DNA of 64,000 nucleotides from Rhodamnia argentea (Eukaryota > Streptophyta > Magnoliopsida > Myrtales > Myrtaceae): assembly GCF_020921035.1 (NCBI RefSeq), contig NC_063154.1, forward strand, positions 3,844,001 through 3,908,000, given 5' to 3'. Under the pieces are notes generated by a model, which had not been told where the DNA came from, searched no databases, and saw nothing but the letters and a program-made list of their open reading frames with translations. Of the stretch, positions 36,055 through 48,927 are shown in pieces. Position 1 is the first letter of the stretch, and every line of letters begins with the position of its first letter. Both the position numbers and the translations under genes were made by a program.

Positions 36055-36370
36055 AATGACCACATATTTGATATATCATATTAGAAATCAACAACATAGA
36101 CACACCTTTCGCTTGCGCGGTGTATCATGCGATGAGGCTCGGTCCATGAAAAAGCTTGAATGTGCGTTTGAGGTATTCACAATTGCAATTTTGAGATTAA
36201 GGTTCTATTTTTTTTCGCAAAAAAAAAAATATTTAGAATAAATTTTTCTAAAAGTAATTATTTGTATTACTTAAAATAATTAGTCAATGAAAAATATTTT
36301 CGTTATCAGCAACAATCTATGTTTATATACTTTCGTAAATGATAAAAATATTTTTCATTTACTCATTTCT

Positions 36371-36825
36371 TGATGTAGAACATTTGGTGTGTGATTTCTT
36401 AGAGAAGCGTGATCGGTAGAAATCAGGGCGATTCCGTCGCTAATTCATTGATCGGTCGGGTGAGCTCGGATTACGTTCAAATTTGGTCAGCTGATGCGAA
36501 ACGGCCTTCCGATCAATACACACATACGTCGTTTTTTCGTATTTCAGAATCGTTTAGATAGGTTTTCCGGTAATTTTTCTATTTTAGGAAACATTGAAAT
36601 GTAGATAATCGCAATATTCAATTTGAATTCCGGTTTGATTTGATTAGATTAGATTAATATTATCTCGTTTTATGTTACCCTAGTTTCCAAATGAGTCATA
36701 TCTATATAAAGGACGTCCATTCTATGTAATCGACACGAATTATTCTATCAATTTTAGTATATTTCTTTGGAAAGCTTTTTGTGTTATCACTTCCACTGCC
36801 TCATTTCTGTAGGCAACACAAAAGA
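36371..36825. mobile_element. Candidate solo LTR or retroelement fragment nested in an AT-rich MITE
   Basis: ATTTCTT occurs immediately before and after this segment, and the AT-rich flanks (AAAATATTTTTCATTTACTC and TTCAAAAATATTTTTCAAATC) read like two halves of one repeat. The inside has the makeup of an LTR, with TATATAAAGG at 36705 followed by CATTCTATGTAATCGACACG. The ends are not clean TG...CA, so confidence is low. Confidence 0.4.
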
Positions 36826-36959
36826 TTTCTTTTTTCAAAAATATTTTTCAAATCATTCATTTTTCGCGAAACAAACGCTCTACGAAGTTCTAGAGAGACC
36901 AATTCACTTTGGTCGGTTGCGAACACGGGAATACCTCAAAAACAATGGCAAGAAAAGGA

Positions 36960-39430
36960 AAACTTAAACTTATGTATTATAAAGTGACTAATGTTCCATC
37001 AAATAGATCATTGGCCCCTATTGGTGATTGTACTTTTCCGAGATCGACGGACCCGTAGCCCAGTTGGATTGAGGGACCCAAGTCAAGATTGCGGCAACGA
37101 TTGACTTGGTGTTTTAGAAACCGAACCGAACCGTAAAAATAGAACCCTTCCAAGATGTTTGCTCAATCCAAAGTGAAATTTCCCCGGTGAAATTTTGTTA
37201 GAGCTATAGAAGATGCGAATTCGAGTGGTTTTGAGTTTTATGCCGGTGCTCTTGGCAACATGAATTTTGCACGCTTGATGATTTTCCAGGACAATGCGAA
37301 TACTTGTGATCTTCCAAAAGCACTCAAACATTTCCCAAACCAGCCATTCTAAATCTAAGTGACGTTGTTGATGTTTGCTTGTTGAAACTTTTTCCATGTT
37401 GACTTTACTTGAAGCGATGAAAGGCACACTAAATATTATAAGGGCCTCGTTGATGAGTGCCTCCTCATCGGCATAAGTAATAAAGAAATGTTTTAATTTC
37501 CGGTCCATTGAACACCCAATGCATTGAAAATCACGAACTTTTTATATGTTGAAATTGAACAAGCTTTGCGGATGCACTTGTTAATAAGGTCCATACATTA
37601 ATTGAAGCAAACAAACACCGGTCTATCTACCCCTTGGTGGGCCAATTCGGAGAGGATTGGAAGTAGCCGAATGAAGATTTGGTGGAGACATACATGAAAC
37701 CTTGAATTACAATGGCTATTTCGTTGAAGAAAGATGTTTATTTCCAATGGAAAAAGAAGGGGGTTGTGAATTTTGAAGGGGAGGAGGTTGATGTTGTTGG
37801 GGTGTGATTCATACTCCCCAATGACAGGAAAGCATGTGGGTGGTTCGGGAGAGTCGCTCCGGCAGGGGTCTCAAGGAGGCAACGCCCCTTGGACATCAGA
37901 AAGCTTTTACGATTTAATCCCATTTTTTTTCATTGGTAGTTTAGGTATATATATATACATACTATTTTTTGTTTGTAATTGAGTGATATAACGAGAGATG
38001 CTATGTGCTAATTATAGTGGAATTCTCTCTTGGATGTAGCCCTAATTTAAGGATGAACCAAGATAAAATCTCGTGTCTCAATTTTCTCTTTTTCGCTATG
38101 CTTTACTACATTGTGATTATGCGACAAATTCTAACGGATGTTACCTTGCTACATGACATGAACTTGAAACTTAGGTTTTCCACATAACTTATTGGAGTTC
38201 GGTTCAGCATGTACAAGAAATCATTAACCCCGCATCTTTGACTTTTGACATTTAAGTTGCGTTCTGTCGTCCAAATTTCTAATTAGGTCACAACTAGATG
38301 TGATAGCACATGAAATTCAAGAATTTTCTTATATCCTATTCACTGTCTGGTAAATCGCAAAAATAAAGCCAAATATTTTCATATTGTATCTTTTCCATTA
38401 TTTGGGAGGAATCGCAATAAATATGCCTTCCTTATATGTTGCTCACGGAAAAATACACCGCTCTCATTAGTTATTAAAAGAAACGTTACTGGTCAAAATG
38501 CAAGAAAGGATATCAATTGGAGAAAAATATAGAGGAAAATATATTCCCCTCTCTTTAAAATTTGTTCATAAAATTAGCAAATTGAGCAAGAAAGATAGAA
38601 GATTGAAAGCTCATTTGCTGTTCATATATATTTTTTTTGCTCGAGAAGCAACAAACGAGTTTGTTACAACATCCCAAGGCCCTAGTACCAACTATGACAA
38701 GAAATGTAAACAAGCTGCACATCATCAATGAAATGGATCAGACAGAGAATGTTAGATCCGATAAAAGAGAGAGATATCATGATCATTCACCTTTGGTATT
38801 TCGAAAAGTATATTGTTTCGGCTCTCTCGCAGCTCTTTGTGAAGTTGTGATGTGAACTAAAGAATTATAAAGGAGCTGTGAAGCTTCAACATGAACTAGA
38901 GTTATGGAGGAGATAGAAAAAGAGAAGAAGAGGAGTGGTCTTTTCGAGAAATAGATTTGACAGCATCAACGTAGGACACCCGAGTTATATCTTTCTTACA
39001 TTAGGCCTTTATCCTGTCTTAGACAACAGCAAAACCCTGGATAGGATGACAAACCTTCTCGGCTTTTCTTTTGGCTACCAAACGTAGCCTCGGAGAACAA
39101 ACATTTTGATCTCGATTGAAACCTTCCGGGGCTTACTAAGAGCGACATAACTTTAGCCATAAGCGACGCCCAAAATCACCGGGAGGAAAACCAGACAGAA
39201 CTTCCCCGCGTGAATGGACACGACACGGATGAACGATCGAGCGTGCACGAAATACTTTTCAGAGTGCATGGCACCATCACTTCGAAACCGATCGGCATAT
39301 CGATCCGCCACAAACACTGACTCCAAGGGGAGAAGGAGCTTCACAAGCTCCCGAGATTGGTGAATAAAAAACAACTTTGGTTACAATAATGACGCGAAGG
39401 ACTCGGCTTTAAACATCCGAGAATGGCTCG
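36960..39430. other. Intergenic region with unassigned open frames
   Basis: A 141-codon open frame on the minus strand (37508-37083, starting MDRKLKHFFITYADEEALIN) is the longest, but I recognise no family and see no splice partners. The rest is AT-rich DNA with no supported feature. Confidence 0.3.
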
Positions 39431-39436
39431 AAGCTT

Positions 39437-39437
<1 letters not shown>

Positions 39438-39472
<35 letters not shown>
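39438..39472. repeat. (CT)n microsatellite
   Basis: A perfect CT run of about 35 bp. It is complementary to the (AG)n run at 40233-40304. Confidence 0.95.
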
Positions 39473-39474
<2 letters not shown>

Positions 39475-40231
39475 CCTCTCAATTTCTCGACCAAAAAGGC
39501 CAAGAGAAAGGAATTCCTGAAAATCCGAGTATCGGAGAGAATAATACATGGAGCGGGTGCTTTTACCGTCGGTCAGTGTTCTAGCCCCCAACAGAAGATC
39601 AAGGTAGAATAGGAAGGAATCTGCTTTTCCTACACAAACCCGAGTACAATCGAAAACAGCATCTCAATTGGGCTTTGGCATACTGTCCTGAGGTAGGAGT
39701 AGGGCCCCCACTCTAGCTCGTACTCCCCTTCTTCTTCTTCTTCTTCTCTCTCTATTTTTTTTTTTTTTTTTGGTCTTTCTATTTAAAATTTTGTACTTAC
39801 CAAATTCCAAATTAAATTTTGTATTATCCAGTTGAGATGAGAGGGAGGTGTCCATATGGGTGGAAGTGGTCCACCACCCAAAAAAGGAAAAAAGAGAGAG
39901 ATAAAAAGGAAAAGAGAAAGGAAAAATTGGGGGGATCATAGTTCCTTTTCTTTAAGCCTGACCCCCAATGTCCTTTTTGACCTTACTTTGACCGTATAAC
40001 ATATTCCCTATGACCCAATCACAGAAAAGATGGACAGGTGTGGTCCCTCCTTTTTGTGCAACCCAAGATTCCCTAGTGCCCCCTTTGATTTCTTCCTTCT
40101 TTTTTCTATTCTTTTCAATCTTTCTTCTTCTTTTTTTTCTACTTTCTCCAGAATCCAATACCTCTCTTTCCTTTCTCTCCCATCTGGCCCTGACCAGATG
40201 GGTTCTTGTCTTTGTGACTTTGGCCTGTGTC

Positions 40232-40232
<1 letters not shown>

Positions 40233-40304
<72 letters not shown>
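40233..40304. repeat. (AG)36 microsatellite
   Basis: A perfect 72-bp AG run, the longest simple repeat in the window, and probably highly polymorphic. Confidence 0.98.
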
Positions 40305-40307
<3 letters not shown>

Positions 40308-42595
40308 GCTCATGTGCCCTAGGAGGAGGCTTATCAGGATAAACCCTAACTAGCTAAGCTCATCATGTTCCTAGCTTTTTGTCAATTTGTTGCTGCTTCA
40401 TTTCTCCAACCCAAGAAAGGAGATGGGACTCTTCCTTTCTGTTCTTTATCCCCACACCTTGGGGGTGAATAATGAAGAAAAGAGATGGGACATTTCGAGC
40501 TTTTCTTCCTTCTAACGATTTTCACAAGAATACGCTCCACCGACCTCCAGTTACTTTCAGGAATCTTCGTCGTTACGAAATTCGAATAATTCGCCGGTTC
40601 TGTTTCTGGCTCTACATCAGCGATAATCGGCATTCGATTCGTTGGGCCCTAAACTTCTCGAGTGACCGGTTCGTTCGGTGATCACGTGGATAACTGTATA
40701 CGTGACCTCGAAACACGTTGTCAGAAGCATATTGTGTAAATGCCACAAATCCAAACAGATTTGGTTGGGCTTTGGCTCTAGAAACTCTAACACGAGCGTC
40801 CTTTGTCATACTAAAGGTGCCATTAAGTTGGAACTTAATAAAAATTCCAAGATAGAAACAAAAGTCTCCAAGTTGCTAATGAAAATTTTGAAAATAAACC
40901 CTCTTAAGGTATAGATTTCTACATGTTTGTATCTGTACTTTGTACATGATGATGTCAAATGATCCCGAGTCTTCCCGCGGATATTAAACTTCGAAACACA
41001 CATCCAAACGGGTAATCATACTCTGCCTAACCAGGTTATGGCTCTGAAGGATTCCACTTAAATTGTTCTTAACTAAGAAATCACGACATTTCTTGGAGCG
41101 GTATTTTCCTCCTTAGTCGGATTCACCAGCTTAATTAGGCAATATCCAATGCTCAGCTGATGATCAGCATGGCAATTTAATGATACAAAGATGAACAAAC
41201 AAGTGCTAATAATGCTGCTCCATCTCTCAGCTGATCATTGTAAAAGTAGAAAAAACCAAGCAAGTAACAAACGATATTACAAGAACTACCGGGTGATAAG
41301 TCATATCACTTTGCCTCCTCGATGAGGCCAAAAATAGACTGGTGTGTTCTATTTAATCATATAGTACATGTTTTCTTCTGCCAAGAGAAGGATGTTTTAG
41401 TTTGCTTCTTGTCCATGAGACAGTCTAAAAGCCCTGTCTCACTCATGCGGTTTTGCTGTCCCTTGTTTCCTATGGGGGGAAAACCGGGCATGTACTACTG
41501 ATTTACAAATCAAATCCCAACTTGCATATCAGAGACCTGATTCTAAATTCATGTCTTGAAATAGATTTTGAGTTTGATTATACGGAGTTGAGGTAGCGGT
41601 GTTATGGCACATAAGATATCACAATGTTTAACAAGAAATCATCTAGAAAAACTGTCTGAGAAGTGCTTTCGAAGGCATCTCTGATCAAGTCAAGCACCAC
41701 CCAAGTTCGAACTCAACCTCATCAATGGATAACATTAGAATCAAACTCGAGCCGGTGTCGTCCAAAAAAAAAAAAAAAACCTCCACCCGGTTGCTTTGCC
41801 TCAAAGCCCTCATCATAATACATATTGCACAGCTTCTATTCGCAATTCGAATTACACAAAAGCACCGAGTAGGAATAATAAAGAACATCGTTTTGAGGGA
41901 GCATTCAGTAAAAGAAATACTTTACTAACTTTCTACCTGAAAAATTGCATTCTCCGTCGAGCATTAGAAGGACGAGCTGGTCCATCAACAAGAAGCAAAA
42001 TTTCAAAGCAATGGAACATCTAGGAGACAAGGCGTGAAGCATCAAATGGTTCTTTTCAGGAGAGAAATGATGGGGGGGTGAGGGTTTTTAATGTGAGCTT
42101 TTGTGACTCCGATGTTGTCAGAAAACGTTTTACGATTTTAAAAAAAGGAGCAACGGGAATTTTTTGTTCTTCTGAGAGTTCCGAGGAGGGCATTCCTCGT
42201 TTCAAGCGTAACAGATCTTGGTTCATCACGGTCCCTATTAATCCCGTCGAATATTCACGATTCGAGACTGCTAATAAAAGGTAAGTACTTCAAATCGTAA
42301 TATCAAGAAAATCTCCTGATTCAACTCTGCAAAATCGTAGAAGATCTATTACCTTTCGCGGATACAAAGCGTTCGTTTCTGATTTCTGCAGAAATCGCAA
42401 CCTCGCCATTGTTAGATTTGGCCTCGACATGCCTCGAATGAACCGCGAAAAGAATGCGATGATGCTCGATAAGTCGTCGCCGCGAAGGTCTGGAGCTTGA
42501 ACCACCGTATTCTGTAAACCTCCCTCGACTCCGGTCCCTCTCGGGGAGAACGGAGAAAGTCTTCGGCCCTGCGAGTAAAAGAATCATGGGCAGGG
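40305..42595. other. Region downstream of MIR160 (on the minus strand), no coding gene
   Basis: No protein family recognised. The part next to 42595 may be the 3' part of the primary MIR160 transcript. No terminator or poly(A) site could be picked. Confidence 0.35.
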
Positions 42596-42599
42596 AGGA

Positions 42600-42725
42600 A
42601 GAACATATTGGGGAATCTATATGCTTGGCTCCTCATACGCCATCCGCGGAGGCCATCGATTCTCCGATGCGCTCTCTGCACATGGCATACAGGGAGCCAG
42701 GCACATACATAACGCGAATATGTCC
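42600..42725 (-). ncRNA. MIR160: MIR160 precursor hairpin
   Basis: MicroRNA gene. On the minus strand, 42703-42683 reads as the 21-nt miR160 (starts TGCCTGGCTCCC, ends TATGCCA) on the 5' arm. The 3' arm at 42640-42620 carries the star strand (starts GCGTATGAGGAGCC, ends AAGCATA). With 2-nt 3' overhangs, 17 of 19 positions pair (14 Watson-Crick, 3 G-U), with mismatches at miRNA nt 4 and 12. The loop between the arms is 42 nt, normal for plant MIR160. miR160 is known to guide cleavage of ARF10/16/17 auxin response factor mRNAs. The precursor limits are approximate; the duplex is exact from sequence. Confidence 0.96.
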
Positions 42726-43205
42726 GCACAGCTGTTTTGCTCGCATGATCTCATGCAATTATGCAGAAGGCCTATGCTTCCTGTGCAAAGAATTCGTAAC
42801 GTGGACTGAAAAAATAAGATGAAATTCAAGAATGTAAGGAGCAGCGAAAGAAGAGAGCGAAATGTCCACGACTGTATCGCAAACTTGCAATGCCCTAGCT
42901 ACGGAGCTAAAGCACTGAAATGACCCACGGATGGAGCAAGAAACTAGGGTTCGTAGCAGCATATTCCACTGAAGTAAAAGATTTGGAGATCTGTGGGGGG
43001 ATTTGAGCTGATGAAAACTGGGTCATGATCACGATGACGATCAAACCAAAGGGTTTTTTTTTTTCCTTGCCAGGCTCCAGAAAGCGAAACCCTAATCAAA
43101 TCTGGGGCATGTGAAGAGCCAAAATCCACAAAAGCTACGTAATGGCCATGGGAGGCTGGTGCTGTTTCTCTTTGCTTGGGGATGGAAACCTGCTGTGTAG
43201 TTTTG

Positions 43206-43331
43206 AGAGGGAAGGAATGAAGGAAGGAAGGAAGGAAGGAAGGAAGAGATGTGGGGGTTGAAGTTGCCCCCCGAGCCTTGCCACTAAATATAGACAACAG
43301 AAGAGAGAGAAAGAGAGAGAGAGAGAGAGTC
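43206..43331. repeat. (GGAA)n and (GA)n simple repeats
   Basis: GGAA repeats occupy about 43218-43245 and GAGA repeats about 43302-43330, both in the likely MIR160 promoter or leader. Confidence 0.85.
43283..43292 (-). promoter_or_regulatory. Possible TATA box for the primary MIR160 transcript
   Basis: On the minus strand the sequence reads CTATATTTAG, about 560 bp upstream of the hairpin, preceded by a CT-rich tract (the GA run at 43299-43331 on the plus strand). This is the usual arrangement of a plant Pol II promoter, but the call is inference. Confidence 0.3.
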
Positions 43332-43339
43332 CTTGGCTT

Positions 43340-46130
43340 AGGAAATTGCGTGGTCAGTAATCAACCCCTCCCCATGCCCTTATTTCTCTCTCTTTCATTG
43401 CGTTTGAAATCTCCTTTTCCTTGGGTCGTAAAGCAAAAGGCTTTGCTTTTTCTCTTCTGAAGCTCACTTTGTCCGAAAGTGCTTGGAACAACATGGATTC
43501 CCACATGTCCCTACTCCTCCTCCTCCTTTAAAGATCACTCTTTTTTTTTTTTCCAAAAAAGCAAAAGAGATTGGAAAAATAAAACATAATTATTATAAAC
43601 TTACCCCCTTCTTTTTCTTCTCCGCACTTTATAGCTTTGCTGTATTTTCTTTATTTATATTATCACAGTGCACGCTAATGGTGTAGTAGTTCCTCTCCCT
43701 TTTGGCCATTAGCGAATCTTAATCTCGGTCTTTGTCCATTTCCCCTTTTCTTTAGGCGCCTCTTAGAAAAAAATCCCAAGCCCGGCTAATTCTGTGCCTA
43801 CATAATCGAACTTTGTTCGTCCCCTTGCTTGATCCGTCGGCACAACTGTCACACGTTACTTGTATCCAGCTTTGATTCTTTTCAAATCAAATCATGCACG
43901 TAATATGACATCGGTGAGTCCGAGGACCTCGCTAGGCGAAAGTTAGACAATATTCCCCCCTCTCGAATTGGTGTTATTTATGTGTAGCGTATGTCAAGCA
44001 CGCGCGCATAGGAACATCCGCACCTAACATTCCAATAAGCATCGAACCGGTTGGTTTTTTCATGTTCAGGGGTATGCATGGGGAGAAGCATCTCACACAA
44101 ACGTCGGTAAGTTTTTTTTTGAAGGACGATGGCATTTTAAAGTGCCCTTATGGTTAATTGATATATTCGCCTGGCGGGGCTAAATTTTTACGCGATAAAT
44201 ATATTTAGGGTCTTTGGTGATATATCTAGGGTCTTCTTTGAAAGGAGAATGCAAAGTAAAAGATTGAGATTTGCAAGACCAGGTCAAATTCTATGTGCAT
44301 AGGTTTCTCCGCAATCGAGGAGTAAAATTTTGAACGACCAAATACTTTTTTTTTTCCCTTACTATATGCTTTACAGTATAGTCGAAAATTCAAGCTCGTC
44401 AAACTTCTTTTACTCGTCTTTCACGTGGGTATGCAATACACAGGATGTCGATGTTCATGTTGGAATTATCACGTGAACAATCGTTCTCAAAGCTTTTCCT
44501 TCTCCCGGAAGCAAACCTCCATGGAAGTTACCGTCGATTCATGGAACTAGAAGTGGTAAAAGAAATGGACCATTTCACCTTGGCCTTGGACCAGGTTAAA
44601 TTGTAATTCACGCAACGCCCTTCCTCAGAAGGAAGTTTCACCGCAATTTTCCTCCTCTCCTTCTTTTGATTTTTATTCGATTTTACGCACGTCTCTTGCC
44701 AGTAATTCGGTTTTTTTTCCACAATGGAATATTAGAGCACAAAGACATGCCGCTGCAGCATTCTGAACTCTGCTCTAGGGTTTCATCATCTCATGCTCGT
44801 ACAGCGTCGCGATTCCCATTTATAGCAGGACCAGCGGCCCTTTTGGATTTTCCTAATTTTTCGACCATTTACATGGTTTTGTTTTCCCTGAAAATAAGCA
44901 AGGTTTTCGCGTACGAGTATGATATATATTATGGGGTTGATGTACACATGTAACATTTAACATCATAGGTGCGGGGTTCGCTTCCCGCACTTTGCAAAGA
45001 GGCAGAGTAAAAGTCAGAAAGAGTAGAGTTAGAAATAGGACAGACAAATAAAAAAGAAAAGACTTCTACCGTGTATTTTCCGCCTGTATTTTCGATGAAA
45101 TTCTGCATCTTCTTTCCTCCTTTTTTATTCTGAAGTACATCGAAAGTGGAGACGTTTTTGACAAATGGTCAAAATGGGTCCATGAGAAAGTGAACGTGAA
45201 ATCTTTTCTTGTTATTCGAGAGCGTGGAAAAAAACCATATAAAAAAAAAAACCGAAGATTACAATAAGATGGTGATACAAAGTGAAATGGCAAGTCTCGA
45301 TCGGAGCATCATCCGAAAGATCAGGCTCATACATTGTTACTGTTTCAATCGTCTGTTAATTAGGTTTAACTTACATTTCTTTCTACTTAGTTTCTGGATA
45401 TTACCTCAACCTTTAATATTGGGGGAAGTTTCTTGATTCGAAGATTTATCCCACTCGTATCCAAAAAAGAGAGCGAGTTCACTCTAAAATTGAATAGTCG
45501 AGGTCATGTGCCTTTGGTATGTGAACCTAGCCGGCAAAATACTAATGAGGAGATATTCACGTGAAAGTGCATGGTTGATCAGGCTAGATGTTATAAAAAA
45601 AAAAAAAAGGAGTACCAACTCTCGCAACATTCACACGATTTCCAATGTGAAAAAAGTGAATCCGGGGTTGGGCAAATAGCGTGGCATACCCGCATGGATC
45701 GTGCTCTCTCTTTGTTTCGTCGGGTGATCTATCCTACATACCACGGTATTGCGATATCAAGATATTATTTCTGATTTTTTGCTTTTTGATTTATCACGTC
45801 AATAGACATTTCATGGACGCATACATTCGAAGAGATTATTTCGACAAGGAGACAACTAAAATCCTTGGAACTGTTGTATTTACGTTGCTTTGTTCCATCA
45901 GCTTCGTCCACATGCGCGCTTGATAATCATTTTTCCGGTGGTATTATTATGTTGTCTGATGAGGTGGCTCTCCATCCATAATTATGCTCTTGACTAATGG
46001 GGGAGTTCTAATTATAGCTGCCAAAGTTGCTTTTTAGTTCACCATTTTGTCCAGAGACTGATTTGAAAGCATTAATTGTTCGGCTGAAGAGACTTATCTA
46101 AACTTATCTGTTTTCTTCCCTTCTTTTTTG
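43340..46130. other. Intergenic region, no gene recognised
   Basis: AT-rich with short A- and T-runs; no coding similarity, RNA gene or complete element was seen. Confidence 0.35.
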
Positions 46131-46135
46131 ACTTA

Positions 46136-46420
46136 ATACCATAAAAAAAAATCCAAACCCGATATATATTTATGACAAATTTATTATCCGTTAATTTTTG
46201 TTAAGTTTTACTGTCAAATTTTTGAATTGAATGACACGTGGCTGTTGATGGATATATCGGTTCGAGATTTTTACCCTTTATTTTATCACATATATATCAA
46301 TATGGAGATTTTTGTGACAATAACCCAACTTAACAGAAATTAACAGATGATAAATTTGTCACAAATATATCAATTTGAAGTTTTTTTTGTGGTAAAAATT
46401 AGTTTGGATTAACTTTATCA
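46136..46420. mobile_element. Foldback MITE-like element
   Basis: TTTATGACAAATTTATTATC at about 46169 and its imperfect reverse complement GATGATAAATTTGTCACAAA at about 46346 face each other. The pairing extends inward through GTTAATTTTTGTTAAGTT and AACTTAACAGAAATTAAC. No coding potential. Related copies of the arm (TTTATCACATA) continue to about 46510. Confidence 0.6.
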
Positions 46421-46529
46421 CATAATATACCAATTTGTGGGTTTTCTTGATAAAAATGTTAGTTTGAGATAAATTTATCACATAAGTATCAATTAGAATT
46501 TTTTGTGACATTAATTAACCAATTTTTTT

Positions 46530-47598
46530 TTCTTGGACTAACTGAAAAATGTCCGGAGCACAACGATGCCATCTGCAAAGTGCACACGATCAAGAACCAA
46601 ATCCTCCTGAATAGAGAACAGAGAAGAGTCCTTTTTGAAAGTCAAAAGTGAGCAACCACCCACCATCCACTTTTAAAGGGGGGAAGAAAGAATGGGAAAA
46701 AGGTCAATGGCAATTTTGCTTTAGCAACATGAGTGATGCTTTAGGCATACAGTGGAAGTACAGGTACAGCTTTTTAAAGTGGATTGGTTCCGATCTTACA
46801 CCTTGGATATGCTTGATCTAGTAGGGTTTCGGCAAAGTCCTCACCGATACCCCCATGCATATTTTGGTGAAAAACACACCATGCACAACAGCTTAAGTAT
46901 GCTAGAAACTTCGCCCCTACTTAAAAGGGGTAAATTTTTTAGACTTGTTTGAACGTATCGCTTAAAAAGAACTTTTCTTAGGGTCGGTCCATAAGTGAAC
47001 AATAGTTACTTCCAATTCGGGCAAGAGCTATCTAGCTCTTGTCCTCCGCACGGTGACAATGTATAGTTCCAACGGTCATCGCCCGTAAGTAGCTCTAATA
47101 ATTCGCATCGATGCAGTTTTAACTTCACAATAGTCAATCGCGATTTTTCGTGCAAGAGAGGCGGGATAAGCTTTGTGTGAATTGGCGGAAAGTGTTTTTA
47201 GTTTATATGTAAATAGTCACATTTTAACTCTATCCAGGATAATATCAATCTAGGTATTGGTGACATTGTGGAAATTGAAAAAAAAGAAAAGAAAACCGTT
47301 GTCGATTTGAAATATATGAATGTTAATCTTGTCAATAAGTGTCCTCGGGTCACCGTTTAAACATACTTCATGTTAAGTATTTTAGTTTCCAAAATATTGA
47401 TTAAACATGATTAAGGACAATAGTATGGGCAAAATTACGAAACTCACTTTAATTGACTTCTTACAGGATGTCTAGGAGACGCTTCTTAACGAATTTGTTT
47501 AAAGAGTTGTACAAGATAATGGAAAGAGTGAACCAGAGAATGTGTCGGTAATGGTGATTAGCGAGGCTGGAGGAACCCATTTCGACAACTTGCATGAC

Positions 47599-47635
<37 letters not shown>

Positions 47636-48925
47636 CCATGCCAAGGATGGCAAACAAGAAGAGGGGAAAAAAACAAGAGAAGGCAAACAAAGAGAAAGAA
47701 ATGAAGCGAAGAAAGAGTAAGGCAAGGGACAAGTGTGGGAATCTAATCTGGGTGTCAGGTTTCTCAGACACGCAGCAGGTCTTTGGGTGTTTGCAGCCAT
47801 TGCTTCTGTATTCCTACTCCTCTTGCTGTTTGTATCTTGTTTGCATGTGCCTCTCTCTCTCTCTCACACAAAAATTACAGACAGTTATTCTTAAGCAGAG
47901 GTTGAAACAGATCGGAACTCAAAGATTTTTGGTCGAAAACCATTTTGAAGAAGAACGACATCACCGCATTTAGAACAGTTCTGCATGAATCCTCAAGGCT
48001 GTCTTAATGCCTCCATGAAAACGAACTCAACCACATACATGTCGTGCTTGAGCTGATTAGGGTTAGAGAGAGATTTTGTTGATTTGGGTAAATATTCTTG
48101 TTAGATAAAAAAAGGGGAAAACAAAAGCATAGGATGCAGTTCATTTAGGCGTTGTTGATTAGGTTCGATTTTGTATTATAATTTTTTCTATCTTTATTTC
48201 CATTTAACTTGGTAATTAAAGTGGCCCACGTAAAATGCGTCCGAGATTATTTTGAAAACAATTTCCAAATTAAAACGAAGTAAATTGTTTGAATATTTAA
48301 AATATACATTGGAGAGACATTTTTTTTATGTTCTCGTTATCCCAAATGGAAACAAAATAAAAAAATCCTTTTTTTTTTTTTTTTATCTGTCCCATATCTA
48401 ACTCTCCTCTCTGCCTCTAAGGAGAGTGTGATAGTCTAATCCCATATCTATAATGCTTGCGTCTCCACCTCCCAACCCCTTTACAGGGCGCAGGCCTATT
48501 GATATATTTTGATTTCTGAAACAAGAAACTTCTCTTATCGCTATGGCGGAATACTAGTGTACATTTTATTCCTAAAATGGGTTTTTCCTTTCCACTTCTC
48601 AAATGCTATTTAGAAGATAACAAATCGAAAAATTTTCATATTTCATAAAAAAAAAATGAAAACATGGTGGTCTTAAGCTCAATTACAACATACTTTTTGA
48701 TAATCAAAACGGAAACTTTAAAAGACATAGAGATAAGACATGAAACATATTTTATCCTGACACACCGTTCATATCTTATCATATCATCAAGTTGAATCGA
48801 GAGACTTGGCGACAACATTTCCTCGTATAAGTTAGGACGCATTAAAACTTATGAATGAAGCTGGTAATTTAAACGCAAGACAAGAAATTCAAATAGGAAC
48901 CGGTGACCCAACACTAGTTTGTAAT
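46530..48925. other. Intergenic region with a (GA)n microsatellite at 47600-47633
   Basis: No supported gene. Open frames around 47540-47970 are artefacts of the GA repeat. Confidence 0.4.
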
Positions 48926-48927
48926 TT

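Noticed and set aside
37020..37085. tRNA-like phrase (GTAGCCCAGTTGGATTGAGG)
   Set aside because: No acceptor or T-arm partner follows, so it does not fold as a tRNA. No rRNA, tRNA or CRISPR array was found in the window.
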